Below, in pieces: positions 26,178-34,886 of a DNA stretch of 61,125 nucleotides. The notes beneath the pieces are model-generated. The model was not told the origin of the DNA. It saw nothing but the letters and a program-made list of their open reading frames with translations, and made no database searches. Made by a program: the position numbers and the translations under genes. The DNA comes from an uncultured Flavobacteriaceae bacterium (GTDB taxonomy: Bacteria; Bacteroidota; Bacteroidia; Flavobacteriales; Flavobacteriaceae), in contig CAJQNZ010000026.1 of NCBI GenBank assembly GCA_905479835.1, positions 1 through 61,125 on the forward strand. The letters run 5' to 3'. Numbering within the stretch: position 1 is the stretch's first letter; every line of letters begins with the position of its first letter.

Positions 26178-26651
26178 TTAAATTTTTAAATCGTTCAAAC
26201 TCATTCGCATATTGATAAGTAAATTTTTAAAACCTACTTTTTCATACGCTCTTATTGCTCCAGGATTATCATAGTACACGTCGAGTCTTACTTCATCAAT
26301 ACCATGTGAACGTATCCATTTATTCAAATATTTTATTACTAGTCCATTAACTCCCTTACCTCTAGCCTTTTCTTTCACATACATAAATCCTAAATAGGCA
26401 AAAACATTGTGTTTTAAATAAGGCTTCGGTTTCTCAATTCTTGCATAACCTGAACCTACAACCTCATTTCCTTCAATAGCAACAGCAACAATAACATCCT
26501 GAGAAACAATCATTGCTTCAATATCATAATAGGATATCTTGGTGTCTTTTAACGTACAATCATACGGACGTTCAAAATCAATAATTCCTTGTTCAAATTC
26601 TAACAAAACAGGAAGATCCTCAAGCGTTGCTTCTCTAGTTGTTATACTCAT
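26178..26651 (-). CDS. GNAT family N-acetyltransferase
   Basis: A 157-residue acetyltransferase from the ATG at 26651. The acetyl-CoA site is in YVKEKARGKGVNGLVIKYLNKW (R-x2-G-x-G motif), preceded by FAYLGFMYV and followed by DEVRLDVYYDNPGAIRAYEKVGF, the usual GNAT motif B. The substrate is unknown. A longer start at 26669 (adding MTKNQY) is possible but would increase overlap with the SSS symporter from 17 to 35 bp. It is the last gene of a run that includes the PIG-L gene, the small membrane peptide and the symporter. Confidence 0.9.
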   Translation of the reverse strand: MSITTREATLEDLPVLLEFEQGIIDFERPYDCTLKDTKISYYDIEAMIVSQDVIVAVAIEGNEVVGSGYARIEKPKPYLKHNVFAYLGFMYVKEKARGKGVNGLVIKYLNKWIRSHGIDEVRLDVYYDNPGAIRAYEKVGFKNLLINMRMSLNDLKI

Positions 26652-28347
26652 GTATTGATTTTTCGTCATTTTTAAAGAATACTTGAAGTATCATTGCTAG
26701 TAGCATCACAATAGCACATCCCAATAGGTTCAACCATAAATACGGCAACCAATCTATATACCAAACATAAATTATGACTACTTGTGTAATTAATGCAGCT
26801 ATAAACACAGCATTTCCTTTCACATATTTCACGAAGAAAGCCAATAAGAAAATACCTAAGACATTTCCGTAGAAAATAGAGCCAATAATATTTACCAATT
26901 GAATCAAATTATCAAATAAATTAGCAATACTGGCGACTAGAATCGCAAGAATTCCCCAAGCGAGTGTAAACCACTTAGAAGCCTTTACATAATGCAATTC
27001 GCTTTTCTCTTCTCCAACGTTTCGTTTGTATAAATCAATTGCTGTAGTACTCGCTAACGCATTTAATTCAGATGCCGTTGATGACATGGCTGCTGATAAT
27101 ATAACGGCTAATAATAAGCCAATTAATCCTCTTGGGAGATTGTTTAATATGAAATAAATAAAGACATAATCTTTATCGTTTGATTCTATCTTTTCTATAG
27201 AACTTTCATCAACTTTTTTTATAATTTCTTTGGCTTGATTTTTTAATTCTAAATCTCTCGCGTTCAACGATACTATCTGATTTTTTTCTTCTTTCTGAAA
27301 TCCATCTGTAAAAATTAATTTTTTAGCGTTTTCAATTTCAATATGCTCATCTTGTAATTTCTGATATTCTGAAGCGTATTGTGAAGTTGCTATTGCTTCA
27401 TTTGCAGTAGGATTAAAATTTAACGGTGAAGCATTGAATTGATAAAAAACAAATACCATCACTCCAATCAATAAGATGAAAAACTGCATTGGTACTTTTA
27501 ACAATCCGTTGAAAATCAAACCTAATTGACTTTCTCTAACCGATTTTCCAGATAGATAACGCTGTACTTGACTTTGATCTGTACCGAAATAAGAAAGCAT
27601 TAAGAATGTACCTCCTAAAACACCTGTCCAAACTGTATACCTATTATTCAAGTCAAATGAAAAATCTATGACTTCCATTTTATTACTTGCTCCAGCAATT
27701 TCTAGTGCTTTGGTAAAAGTAATATCTGCTGGAAGTTGACTCATTATCATAAAAAACGCAATACACATTCCTATAAAAATGATCACCATTTGTTGCTTTT
27801 GAGTCACATTTACGGCTTTTGTTCCTCCAGAAACTGTATAAATAATTACCAATACTCCGATAATAATATTCAGCGTTAATAAATCCCAACCTAAAACTGC
27901 AGACAGTATAATTGCAGGCGCAAAAATTGTAATTCCTGCTGCCAATCCACGCTGAATCAAGAATAAGATTGCTGCTAAACTTCTGGTTTTTAAATCAAAT
28001 CTTCCTTCTAGAAATTCATAAGCTGTATAGACCTTTAGTTTGTGATAAATCGGAATAAAAACCAAGCAAATAATCACCATTGCAATAGGCAAACCGAAAT
28101 AGAATTGCACAAATCCCATTCCACTATGAAATGCTTGCCCAGGAGTTGATAAAAAAGTAATAGCGCTCGCTTGGGTCGCCATTACTGAGAGTCCTATCGT
28201 CCACCATTTAGTGTCATTCCCTCCTTTTATATAATCTTGCACACTTCTGTTTTTTCTAGTAACGTATGTTCCGTAACCAACTATAAATAATAGTGTTACA
28301 GATAATACAATCCAATCTACAGTATGTAATTTACTTTGAATATCCAT
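26635..28347 (-). CDS. Sodium:solute symporter (SSS family)
   Basis: A 570-residue membrane protein with about 13 helices. VDWIVLSVTLLFIVGYG, KWWTIGLSVMATQASAITFLSTPGQAF and the YGNVLGIFLLAFF segment match the SSS/SLC5 family. A soluble insertion of about 80 residues (about 315-395, charged, QKLQDEHIEIENAKKLI) interrupts helices in the middle. The substrate is unknown; the upstream PIG-L deacetylase and a frequently observed pairing of the two families in Bacteroidetes suggest a role with sugar- or amino-sugar-derived compounds, which is inference. A 35-codon gene ends 3 bp before its start. Confidence 0.92.
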   Translation of the reverse strand: MDIQSKLHTVDWIVLSVTLLFIVGYGTYVTRKNRSVQDYIKGGNDTKWWTIGLSVMATQASAITFLSTPGQAFHSGMGFVQFYFGLPIAMVIICLVFIPIYHKLKVYTAYEFLEGRFDLKTRSLAAILFLIQRGLAAGITIFAPAIILSAVLGWDLLTLNIIIGVLVIIYTVSGGTKAVNVTQKQQMVIIFIGMCIAFFMIMSQLPADITFTKALEIAGASNKMEVIDFSFDLNNRYTVWTGVLGGTFLMLSYFGTDQSQVQRYLSGKSVRESQLGLIFNGLLKVPMQFFILLIGVMVFVFYQFNASPLNFNPTANEAIATSQYASEYQKLQDEHIEIENAKKLIFTDGFQKEEKNQIVSLNARDLELKNQAKEIIKKVDESSIEKIESNDKDYVFIYFILNNLPRGLIGLLLAVILSAAMSSTASELNALASTTAIDLYKRNVGEEKSELHYVKASKWFTLAWGILAILVASIANLFDNLIQLVNIIGSIFYGNVLGIFLLAFFVKYVKGNAVFIAALITQVVIIYVWYIDWLPYLWLNLLGCAIVMLLAMILQVFFKNDEKSIHEYNN

Positions 28348-28350
28348 AGA

Positions 28351-28458
28351 CTAAACCCTAAAGTAATTTGTGATTAAATAGAATGCTAAAATGTAGACTA
28401 CATTGGCCACCAAAACCAATGTGTATACTTTTTTCCAAGTATATTTTTCCTGACTCAT
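28351..28458 (-). CDS. 35-residue single-helix membrane peptide between PIG-L and SSS genes
   Basis: A short gene: start MSQEKYTWKKVYTLV, a single hydrophobic helix LVLVANVVYILAFYLI, end TNYFRV. Its ATG shares a base with the PIG-L stop (TAATG), and its stop is 3 bp before the symporter ATG, so the three genes are tightly coupled. The sequence (basic-aromatic N-terminus, one helix) looks like a small symporter accessory subunit. I know of no characterised function. The gapless fit between two genes is the main evidence that it is real. Confidence 0.75.
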   Translation of the reverse strand: MSQEKYTWKKVYTLVLVANVVYILAFYLITNYFRV

Positions 28459-30986
28459 TAGTTCTTATTAGACTGATTTGATTTATTTTTTCCAACAGAC
28501 AGTAAATTGGTAAAGATTCTATAGGCTCCTGGAACTCCTGCAGGTAATTCTCTAAAGAAACTAAGTCCTGTATAGATAAAATGTCCTTTGCCATATTTTG
28601 CGACTAGCAAACTTCCATTTTCGGCTGGTTTCCCTTTATCATTCATAGATAAAATTGGTGTAAATTCATCACTCCATTCTTCTGGAAAATACAATCCACG
28701 TTCTTGAACCCAACCTTCAAAGTCTTTATTGGTGATTTTATTTGGGTAGTTCATCACTTCGTGAGAAGGCGCTAAAACTCTCACTTCAGAAAATTCATCG
28801 GTAACTCTACCTCTTGAAAGTTTGATAGGCAATGGTGAAACTTCATCAACTTTTACACGATGACTCGTATTATATTGCACTAGCATTGTTCCGCCGTTTT
28901 TTACATAATTATGCAGGTCTTCTTGATAATATTTTGAGTTTTCATTTGTATTATATGCTCTTATTCCTAAAATAACGGCATCAAATTTTTTCAACTTCTC
29001 TAAAGAAATAGCTGTTTCATTCAATTCAATAACTGTATAACCAACTTGACGAAGACTTTCTGGAACTTCATCTCCTGCTCCTTGAATATATCCAATCAAC
29101 TGACCTTTTCGCTCAATATCCAATTTCACAGCCTTACTTTCAGAATGCATCAATACAGATTGAAATGGAATATGGTCATACTCAATTTCTATCAACTCAT
29201 CGGAAAACTGCTTGCCTTCTATTTCAACAATTGGAGAAAAAACACCTTCACTTTGATTTTTAGTCGGAGTTACCTTAAAAGTAAAAGATTGCTGTGCTCC
29301 TTTCTGCTTTATATTCACATCATACTTTTCAGGACTTACAGTCCAACCGTTTGGAATTGATAATTTAACCGTTCCGTCAATAGTTGGCTTTCCAGACCTT
29401 ACTTTTACAACAACATCTTTGGGATTGCTATCAGAAAAAATAAACACTTTGTCAGAAATACCAACTGTAACTTCTGGCAATATTTCAAATGGTTGATATA
29501 CTTCACCTTTTACAGGATCGTTCTTTTTATAAACAATATCCTTTCGAAAAGTTATTGGAGTATTATCAATTGTTACCTTGAAATCTATTGAAAACTCTTT
29601 TAGAGCGTCTGGCTTTCCAATCATCTTTCGATCAGCAACATAATACATTCCCAAAGATGCTTTATCATTCAACCAATAAGGTGCTGTTGTTGAGGTTTCT
29701 AAAGGAATAGTATCAGAAATTTTATCAGTAAAGGGAATGTTATTTAATAAATTGATGTTTTTAAATTCCACATAATCTATAAAACTAATCTCTACAGCGT
29801 TTAGTCTTATAGGAACATCACTACGATTTATTGCTTCGATATTTAATGAAACATCTCCACCAAAAGTTGCTGAAGATTCAGTTGTTACCGCTTCTAAATA
29901 CAATCCAGCACATGCTTCAATAATACTTTTAATTTCTTTTGTTTTCTGATTTTTCCAATGTTCATTTTCCAACTTCTGAATCAGATTATAAGCCTTCACC
30001 AATTCAGAAATGCTTGCTGAAGGGTTTTTAAAGTCAAAATCACTTTCTACTTTAGATAATACTTGTCCAATCTCTTTACCTCCTTTAACACGAGTCCAAG
30101 TAGTATTTATTCCTCCAAAAATATTGGTCTTATCTTCAGGAACATCTCCTTTTACAATTTCTAAATATTCTTTACTATTTCCCCTAGTTCCTGTACTCCC
30201 AAAACCCTGACTTTTATGCATACTTCTACTCAGACTTGCTATTTCACTATTGGAAAGCCCATAAGAAGGGTAATATGTTCCTGATTCAAATTCAATAATG
30301 TTGGTTTTATCTGCTTTTTCAAAATTCTCTTTAGATCCATAAAACCACCAAGAAGTATTAAAAAATTCACGTTTTGGCTGCCATACATCCACATATTTTA
30401 GTTGCTCTGGATATTGATTTTTATCTCCTGCAAGATCAAATGCCAATTCGCTTAAAACAGCAGAAGATGTGTGATGACCATGTGTTTTACCAAAAGTTTC
30501 GGGCTTATGACTAAAACGATTTACAATTACGTCTGGTTTAAAATTACGAATCGCCCATACCACATCTGCTAAAACTTCTTTCTTATTCCATATTTCTAAT
30601 GTTTCATCAGGATGCTTGGAATACCCAAAATCGTTGGCTCTGGTAAAAAATTGCTCTCCTCCATCTGTTCTTCTAGCTGCCAATAGTTCTTGTGTCCTTA
30701 TTACTCCCAGTAATTCTCTTATTTCTGGACCTATTAAATTCTGTCCTCCATCTCCACGAGTTAAAGAAAGGTATCCAGTTCTTGCCTTCACATCATTTGC
30801 CAAAAAAGAAATTAAACGTGTGTTTTCATCATCCGGATGTGCAGCAATATATAATGCTGTTCCGAGGAAATTTAATTTTTCAATCGACTTATAAATTTCT
30901 GATGCACTTGGCTTTTTGGGTTTTTGAGCATTACAAGAAAAAGAAATAAAAAAAATTGAAAATAAAAAAAATAAAATACGATTCAT
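28458..30986 (-). CDS. PIG-L/LmbE family deacetylase, exported
   Basis: An 842-residue protein from the ATG at 30986. An N-terminal signal ends at SFSC-NAQ (a possible lipoprotein Cys). The deacetylase domain follows with the zinc motif HPDDE at about residues 50-54, SLTRGDGGQN, ELAARR and GHHTSS. The middle and C-terminal parts have beta-sandwich-like and ThuA/GATase-like segments (AVILGIRAYNTNE, GGTMLVQYNTSH). Such enzymes hydrolyse N-acetyl groups from sugars; the exact substrate is unknown. An upstream TTG at 31010 would extend the signal. It overlaps the small peptide gene at its stop. Confidence 0.93.
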   Translation of the reverse strand: MNRILFFLFSIFFISFSCNAQKPKKPSASEIYKSIEKLNFLGTALYIAAHPDDENTRLISFLANDVKARTGYLSLTRGDGGQNLIGPEIRELLGVIRTQELLAARRTDGGEQFFTRANDFGYSKHPDETLEIWNKKEVLADVVWAIRNFKPDVIVNRFSHKPETFGKTHGHHTSSAVLSELAFDLAGDKNQYPEQLKYVDVWQPKREFFNTSWWFYGSKENFEKADKTNIIEFESGTYYPSYGLSNSEIASLSRSMHKSQGFGSTGTRGNSKEYLEIVKGDVPEDKTNIFGGINTTWTRVKGGKEIGQVLSKVESDFDFKNPSASISELVKAYNLIQKLENEHWKNQKTKEIKSIIEACAGLYLEAVTTESSATFGGDVSLNIEAINRSDVPIRLNAVEISFIDYVEFKNINLLNNIPFTDKISDTIPLETSTTAPYWLNDKASLGMYYVADRKMIGKPDALKEFSIDFKVTIDNTPITFRKDIVYKKNDPVKGEVYQPFEILPEVTVGISDKVFIFSDSNPKDVVVKVRSGKPTIDGTVKLSIPNGWTVSPEKYDVNIKQKGAQQSFTFKVTPTKNQSEGVFSPIVEIEGKQFSDELIEIEYDHIPFQSVLMHSESKAVKLDIERKGQLIGYIQGAGDEVPESLRQVGYTVIELNETAISLEKLKKFDAVILGIRAYNTNENSKYYQEDLHNYVKNGGTMLVQYNTSHRVKVDEVSPLPIKLSRGRVTDEFSEVRVLAPSHEVMNYPNKITNKDFEGWVQERGLYFPEEWSDEFTPILSMNDKGKPAENGSLLVAKYGKGHFIYTGLSFFRELPAGVPGAYRIFTNLLSVGKNKSNQSNKN

Positions 30987-31140
30987 TGAAGATAAGTTTG
31001 TTAAAAACAAATCTAAAATATTATATCTAATAACTTAGTGTGATAGAGAAAAACTTAACAATAATTTGTGATTTTTTCAACAGTAGTGTTTTGTATTAAA
31101 TTTGTTCATAAATTCATTTTCTATTCACATTAATTTAGAA

Positions 31141-31230
31141 TATATTTGTAATCTTACTTAAAATAAAACACATGAAACGAGCATGCTAAAAGTTCATTGC
31201 TAAAGAAAATATTCAATAGCGAACTGCATG
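31141..31230 (+). promoter_or_regulatory. dnaN promoter element and leader hairpin
   Basis: TATATTTG at 31141-31148 is a full -7 consensus match, giving an expected dnaN leader of about 105 nt. In it, GCATGC (31181) and AGTTC (31191) pair with GAACT (31221) and GCATG (31226), a two-part hairpin 31 bp before the dnaN ATG. The whole 31011-31260 gap has no other gene-like sequence. Confidence 0.5.
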
Positions 31231-31260
31231 TGATGATTAACAAACAATAAATAAAGATAC

Positions 31261-32379
31261 ATGAAATTTATAGTTTCCAGTTCACAACTTTTAAAACAAT
31301 TACAAGTGCTTGGAGGCGTTATTAACAGTAATAATACGCTCCCTATTTTAGATAATTTCTTATTTGAATTGGATGCCAATCAATTGAAAATTACTGCATC
31401 AGATCTAGAAACTACGATGAGTTCTATAATTGATGTAGAATCTGATTCTCAAGGTTCTATTGCAGTTTCTGCAAGATTGCTTTTAGACACATTGAAAACT
31501 TTTCCTGACCAGCCGTTAACTTTTAAAACTGAAGATAATAGTACTATTGAGATCAGTTCTAGTCAAGGAAAATATGATATGGCTTATTTCAGTGGTGAAG
31601 AATTTCCAAAGGCTGTAAGTCTAGATGCTCCAAGTAAAACGATAATCAATTCCGATATCTTGGCTTCGGCAATTTCTAAAACTATTTTTGCAGCAGGAAA
31701 TGATGATTTACGTCCTGTGATGAGTGGAGTTTTCTTCCAATTCAGTCCTGAAAATTTAACATTTGTAGCGACTGATGCCCACAAACTTGTAAAGTACACT
31801 CGTACGGATGTAGTTGCAGATGAATTGGCAGAATTTATCATGCCAAAGAAACCATTGAACTTATTAAAAGGAATTTTAGGAAATGTAAATGGTGATGTAA
31901 CGATTGAATACAATGATTCTAATGCTAAATTCTTATTTGACAATGTTGTCCTAGAATGTAGACTGATCGATGGAAAATATCCTAATTACGAAGCCGTAAT
32001 TCCAAAAGAAAATCCAAATAAATTAACCGTTGACAGAGCCTCATTTTTAAACTCTGCAAGACGTGTATCAATATTCTCGAGCAAGACAACACATCAGATT
32101 CGCCTGAAAATGGCTGGAACTGAGTTGAATATTTCAGCGGAAGATATTGATTACTCTAATAAAGCAGACGAACGCCTTAACTGTGATTATCAAGGAGACG
32201 ACATGCAGATAGGTTTCAACTCTCGCTTCTTAACAGAGATGTTGAGTAACTTAAGTTCGAATGAAATCTTAATAGAAATGTCTTTACCGAATAGAGCCGG
32301 AATCTTAACACCTATTGATGGTGTAGAAGAAGGTGAAAAGATCACCATGCTTGTGATGCCTGTGATGTTGAATCAGTAA
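31261..32379 (+). CDS. dnaN: DNA polymerase III beta subunit (sliding clamp)
   Basis: A 372-residue protein of standard clamp length. MKFIVSSSQLLKQLQVLGGVI, NTLPILDNFLFEL, DLETTMSS, ATDAHKLVKY and the C-terminal PGxLxPxD-like end (RAGILTPIDG...MLVMPVMLNQ) are diagnostic. The ring tethers the replicative polymerase to DNA. The gene is far from any dnaA or gyrB in this window. It is followed by a palindromic repeat and a strong terminator, so it is probably monocistronic. Confidence 0.98.
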   Translation: MKFIVSSSQLLKQLQVLGGVINSNNTLPILDNFLFELDANQLKITASDLETTMSSIIDVESDSQGSIAVSARLLLDTLKTFPDQPLTFKTEDNSTIEISSSQGKYDMAYFSGEEFPKAVSLDAPSKTIINSDILASAISKTIFAAGNDDLRPVMSGVFFQFSPENLTFVATDAHKLVKYTRTDVVADELAEFIMPKKPLNLLKGILGNVNGDVTIEYNDSNAKFLFDNVVLECRLIDGKYPNYEAVIPKENPNKLTVDRASFLNSARRVSIFSSKTTHQIRLKMAGTELNISAEDIDYSNKADERLNCDYQGDDMQIGFNSRFLTEMLSNLSSNEILIEMSLPNRAGILTPIDGVEEGEKITMLVMPVMLNQ

Positions 32380-32387
32380 AATTCAAA

Positions 32388-32444
32388 TCGAGCGTTATCT
32401 CTGGCTTGGTCACTGAGCGGAGTCGAAGTGATTCGAGATAACTG
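32388..32444. repeat. Dispersed palindromic repeat after dnaN
   Basis: Outer arms GTTATCTC (32394-32401) and GAGATAAC (32435-32442) are perfectly complementary. Between them, CACTGAGCGGAGTCGAAGTG is an imperfect palindrome with CACT/AGTG ends. The GAGCGGAGTCGA core resembles GAGCGCAGTCGA at 7301-7313. From general knowledge this sequence type is scattered through intergenic DNA of many Flavobacteriaceae. Confidence 0.75.
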
Positions 32445-32460
32445 ATAATATATACTATTT

Positions 32461-32488
32461 AAAAATCCGCTTTATGCGGATTTTTTTC
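32461..32488 (+). terminator. Rho-independent terminator of dnaN
   Basis: Stem AAATCCGC/GCGGATTT with a TTTAT loop, followed by a T7 tract. Located 82 bp after the dnaN stop, just past the palindromic repeat. Confidence 0.9.
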
Positions 32489-32526
32489 TTACTTTCAATT
32501 TTTAAAATATAAATACCTATAAATAA

Positions 32527-32709
32527 ATGCCAAATAATTTCATTACTGGAATTGTATTTTTAATAACGTCCTTTTTATGTATCCTTTATATTTATTACAA
32601 AAGGAAACAAAAATTAAGTCATGTAAAAACTACCATATTAATAAAGTCTATTTTTGCGGCTTTAATTTCTTTTATATTGGGAATATATTTAATTTTTGAA
32701 GGCATTTAA
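32527..32709 (+). CDS. Small two-helix membrane protein, unknown function
   Basis: A 60-residue protein: helix about 5-24 (FITGIVFLITSFLCILYIYY), a basic loop (KRKQKLSHVK) and helix about 37-58 ending LGIYLIFEGI. I do not recognise the family. It lies between the dnaN terminator and the truncated ACP phosphodiesterase copy. The basic loop fits a cytoplasmic turn. Support comes only from the clear two-helix pattern and an ATG start. Confidence 0.55.
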   Translation: MPNNFITGIVFLITSFLCILYIYYKRKQKLSHVKTTILIKSIFAALISFILGIYLIFEGI

Positions 32710-32732
32710 TTTAATTAAACTACTTTCACTCA

Positions 32733-32798
32733 ATGAATTTCCTTGCACATATTTATCTTTCTGGAGAAAATAAAGAACTTATTCATGAAGGTTTATAA
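32733..32798 (+). pseudogene. Truncated N-terminal copy of ACP phosphodiesterase
   Basis: The 21-codon frame MNFLAHIYLSGENKELIHEGL ends at TAA. Its first 14 codons, plus about 14 bp upstream (TACTTTCACTC), align with the start of the intact gene at 34299, whose product starts MNFLAHLYLSGNNTEL. About 64 bp are similar with several substitutions; downstream similarity is lost. It is a partial duplicate or the left end of a gene that was split, not a functional gene. Confidence 0.8.
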
Positions 32799-32835
32799 AA
32801 ATACACAACCCATCGCTCATTGTGATAAAACTTTG

Positions 32836-32950
32836 TCAATTCGAGTAAATTTTACGATTGAAATGAGTGAAACTTGTATCGAGAATTCGTATTTTAGTTT
32901 CTAATTTAGTTCTCGATACAATTTTTTTACCCAAAAATCACTCGAACTGA
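32836..32950. repeat. 115-bp nested palindromic repeat, copy 1
   Basis: Outer ends TCAATTCGAGT and ACTCGAACTGA are nearly complementary, and an inner pair TTGTATCGAGAA/TTCTCGATACAA (32875-32920) is almost perfect. The element can fold into a long two-step hairpin. A second copy lies at 36592-36701. It fills most of the gap between the truncated phosphodiesterase copy and corA. No coding capacity is seen. Confidence 0.85.
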
Positions 32951-33009
32951 TTTTATGAAAACGATAATAAAACAGTATAAGAAAATACAAAGGCCAAAAG
33001 TTAATCATT

Positions 33010-34059
33010 ATGAATAAGAAAAAAACAGGGCTTGCTCCTGGATCAATAGTCTTTACTGGAAATAGAAAGGTTGAAAAGGTACTTATTCATCATTTACAAT
33101 ATGACGAAAATAATTCAAAAGAGAGAGTCTTAAACAATCATTCCGAATCAACTTTAACTAAATCTAAAAGACCGATAGTTGATTGGTATGATGTAAGAGG
33201 AATGCATGATACTGAACTTATTGATTTATTTGGGACTACTTTTGATATCCACAATTTGATTTTAGAGTCTATTGTTGATATCAATCAAAGACCAAAATTT
33301 GAAGAATACGAAAAAGGAAACTTTGTTTTATTGCGCGCATTAACTTTTGATACAGAAAAATTAGTCGTAAAAAAAGAACATGTTGCTATCTATTTTAATG
33401 AAGGTTTTATTGCAACTTTTCAAGAAACTGAAAGTGATTTATTTAAATCTGTTAGAAAACGTATCAACTCAGAAAGAACACGTATAAAAACAAGACTTGC
33501 TGATTATCTTGCTTTTGCTTTGATGGATGAAATTGTTGATAATTATTATTTAGTCTTGGAAAGCATAGAATTTGAAATTGAAATTTTAGAAGAAAAAATT
33601 ATTGATAGCATTGATAGTACTAATAGAAATAAAATTCATCATCTAAAAAAGGAATTGTTAATTCTAAGGAAGTCCATATCTCCGCTTAGGGAGGCTATCT
33701 CCAATTTTTACAAATCAGAAAGTAGTTTTATTCGAGACGACAGTCGAGTATTTATAAGGAATTTATACGAAAATACGGTCCAGATTATGGATACAGTCGA
33801 CTCCTATCGTGATATATTAAATGGCTTACAAGATCTTTTTATATCTGAAGTAGGTTTTAAAATGAATAAGATCATGCAATTACTTACGATCATTTCAGTA
33901 ATATTTATTCCTTTAACTTTTCTTGCTGGAGTCTATGGGATGAATTTTGAATACATACCTGAACTTAAATTCAAATATTCTTACTTTATTCTCTGGGGAG
34001 TTATGATTACAATTTTTATCTGTATGATTTATTTTTTCAGAAAAAAGAAATGGTTATAG
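33010..34059 (+). CDS. corA: CorA family magnesium/cobalt transporter
   Basis: A 349-residue protein with a cytoplasmic alpha/beta funnel, a long coiled stalk (about 170-285, LESIEFEIEILEEKI) and two C-terminal helices. The selectivity motif YGMNF is at about residues 314-318 after helix 1 (ISVIFIPLTFLAGV), and the basic tail KKKW ends the protein. CorA pentamers import Mg2+ or other divalent ions. It is flanked by a nested palindrome upstream and a 59-residue membrane protein downstream, and the block 32799-34298 lies between two homologous gene starts. Confidence 0.94.
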   Translation: MNKKKTGLAPGSIVFTGNRKVEKVLIHHLQYDENNSKERVLNNHSESTLTKSKRPIVDWYDVRGMHDTELIDLFGTTFDIHNLILESIVDINQRPKFEEYEKGNFVLLRALTFDTEKLVVKKEHVAIYFNEGFIATFQETESDLFKSVRKRINSERTRIKTRLADYLAFALMDEIVDNYYLVLESIEFEIEILEEKIIDSIDSTNRNKIHHLKKELLILRKSISPLREAISNFYKSESSFIRDDSRVFIRNLYENTVQIMDTVDSYRDILNGLQDLFISEVGFKMNKIMQLLTIISVIFIPLTFLAGVYGMNFEYIPELKFKYSYFILWGVMITIFICMIYFFRKKKWL

Positions 34060-34083
34060 ATTTTTAAAAAAAAACAATACATT

Positions 34084-34263
34084 ATGAATTATAAAATAAA
34101 ACCAAACTTTTTTTCAATTGTTGTCTTCTTTATTGTAGGTGGAGCACTAGTAAATCAGTTTGACTTTGAAACGTTAAAGCTTCAAAAACCTGCATTAGCA
34201 ATTGTTTATACGCTAGTCCTTATAATCTCTTTTGGGTTTATGATAAAGAAATCAAAAAAATAA
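34084..34263 (+). CDS. Small two-helix membrane protein, unknown function
   Basis: A 59-residue protein starting MNYKIKPNFFSIVVFF, with helix 1 at about 9-24, a loop (NQFDFETLKLQKP) and helix 2 at about 38-54, ending in the basic IKKSKK. The topology is a helical hairpin. I do not recognise the family. It starts 24 bp after corA and ends 35 bp before the ACP phosphodiesterase gene; co-transcription with corA is likely. Confidence 0.6.
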   Translation: MNYKIKPNFFSIVVFFIVGGALVNQFDFETLKLQKPALAIVYTLVLIISFGFMIKKSKK

Positions 34264-34298
34264 AACATCTTTAAATAGTTTTTGATTACTTTCACTCC

Positions 34299-34886
34299 AT
34301 GAATTTTCTAGCACATCTTTATCTTTCTGGAAATAACACTGAACTCATGCTAGGAAATTTTCTGGGAGATTTTGTAAAAGGAAATAATCACAAAAACTAT
34401 CGTTCAGACATTCAAAAAGGCATTTTACTACATCGTCAAATAGATACTTTTACGGATTCTAATGACATCGTACGAAAAAGTAAAAGACGTTTACACGAAC
34501 GCTATGGACACTATGATGGCATTATCATTGACATCTTTTACGATCACTTTTTGGCAAAGAATTGGCACGACTACTCAGTAATACCTTTAGATATTTTTGC
34601 TCAAGGTTATTATGATTTAATGCATTCCAATTATGATATTCTTCCAGAGAAAGTAAAAGAACTATTAGTTCCGCTAGAAAAATATAATTGGTTGTATAAC
34701 TATCAATTTTTAGAAGGTATGCGATCAGTTTTAAAAGGAATGAATCGTCGCACAAAGATGGTTTCTAAGATGGATCTTGCAATTGAAGACCTGCAATTGC
34801 ATTACATAGAATTTGAAAATGATTTTACATTATTTTTCAAAGAATTAATTAACTTTACTGAAGATACACTTAAAGAACTTGACTAG
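34299..34886 (+). CDS. acpH: Acyl carrier protein phosphodiesterase
   Basis: A 195-residue HD-like protein. MNFLAHLYLSG, GNFLGDFVKGN, IQKGILLHRQIDTFTDSN and GIIIDIFYDHFLAKNW match AcpH (DUF479), which removes the phosphopantetheine prosthetic group from holo-ACP. Metal-binding His/Asp are in HRQIDTFTD and FYDHF. Its first codons are partly duplicated at 32733. The gamma-glutamyltransferase ATG directly follows the stop. Confidence 0.92.
   Translation: MNFLAHLYLSGNNTELMLGNFLGDFVKGNNHKNYRSDIQKGILLHRQIDTFTDSNDIVRKSKRRLHERYGHYDGIIIDIFYDHFLAKNWHDYSVIPLDIFAQGYYDLMHSNYDILPEKVKELLVPLEKYNWLYNYQFLEGMRSVLKGMNRRTKMVSKMDLAIEDLQLHYIEFENDFTLFFKELINFTEDTLKELD

Noticed and set aside
28358-28594. 78-codon frame on the minus strand overlapping the end of the PIG-L gene
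   Set aside because: It has no family resemblance and conflicts with both the PIG-L frame and the well-placed 35-codon membrane peptide gene.
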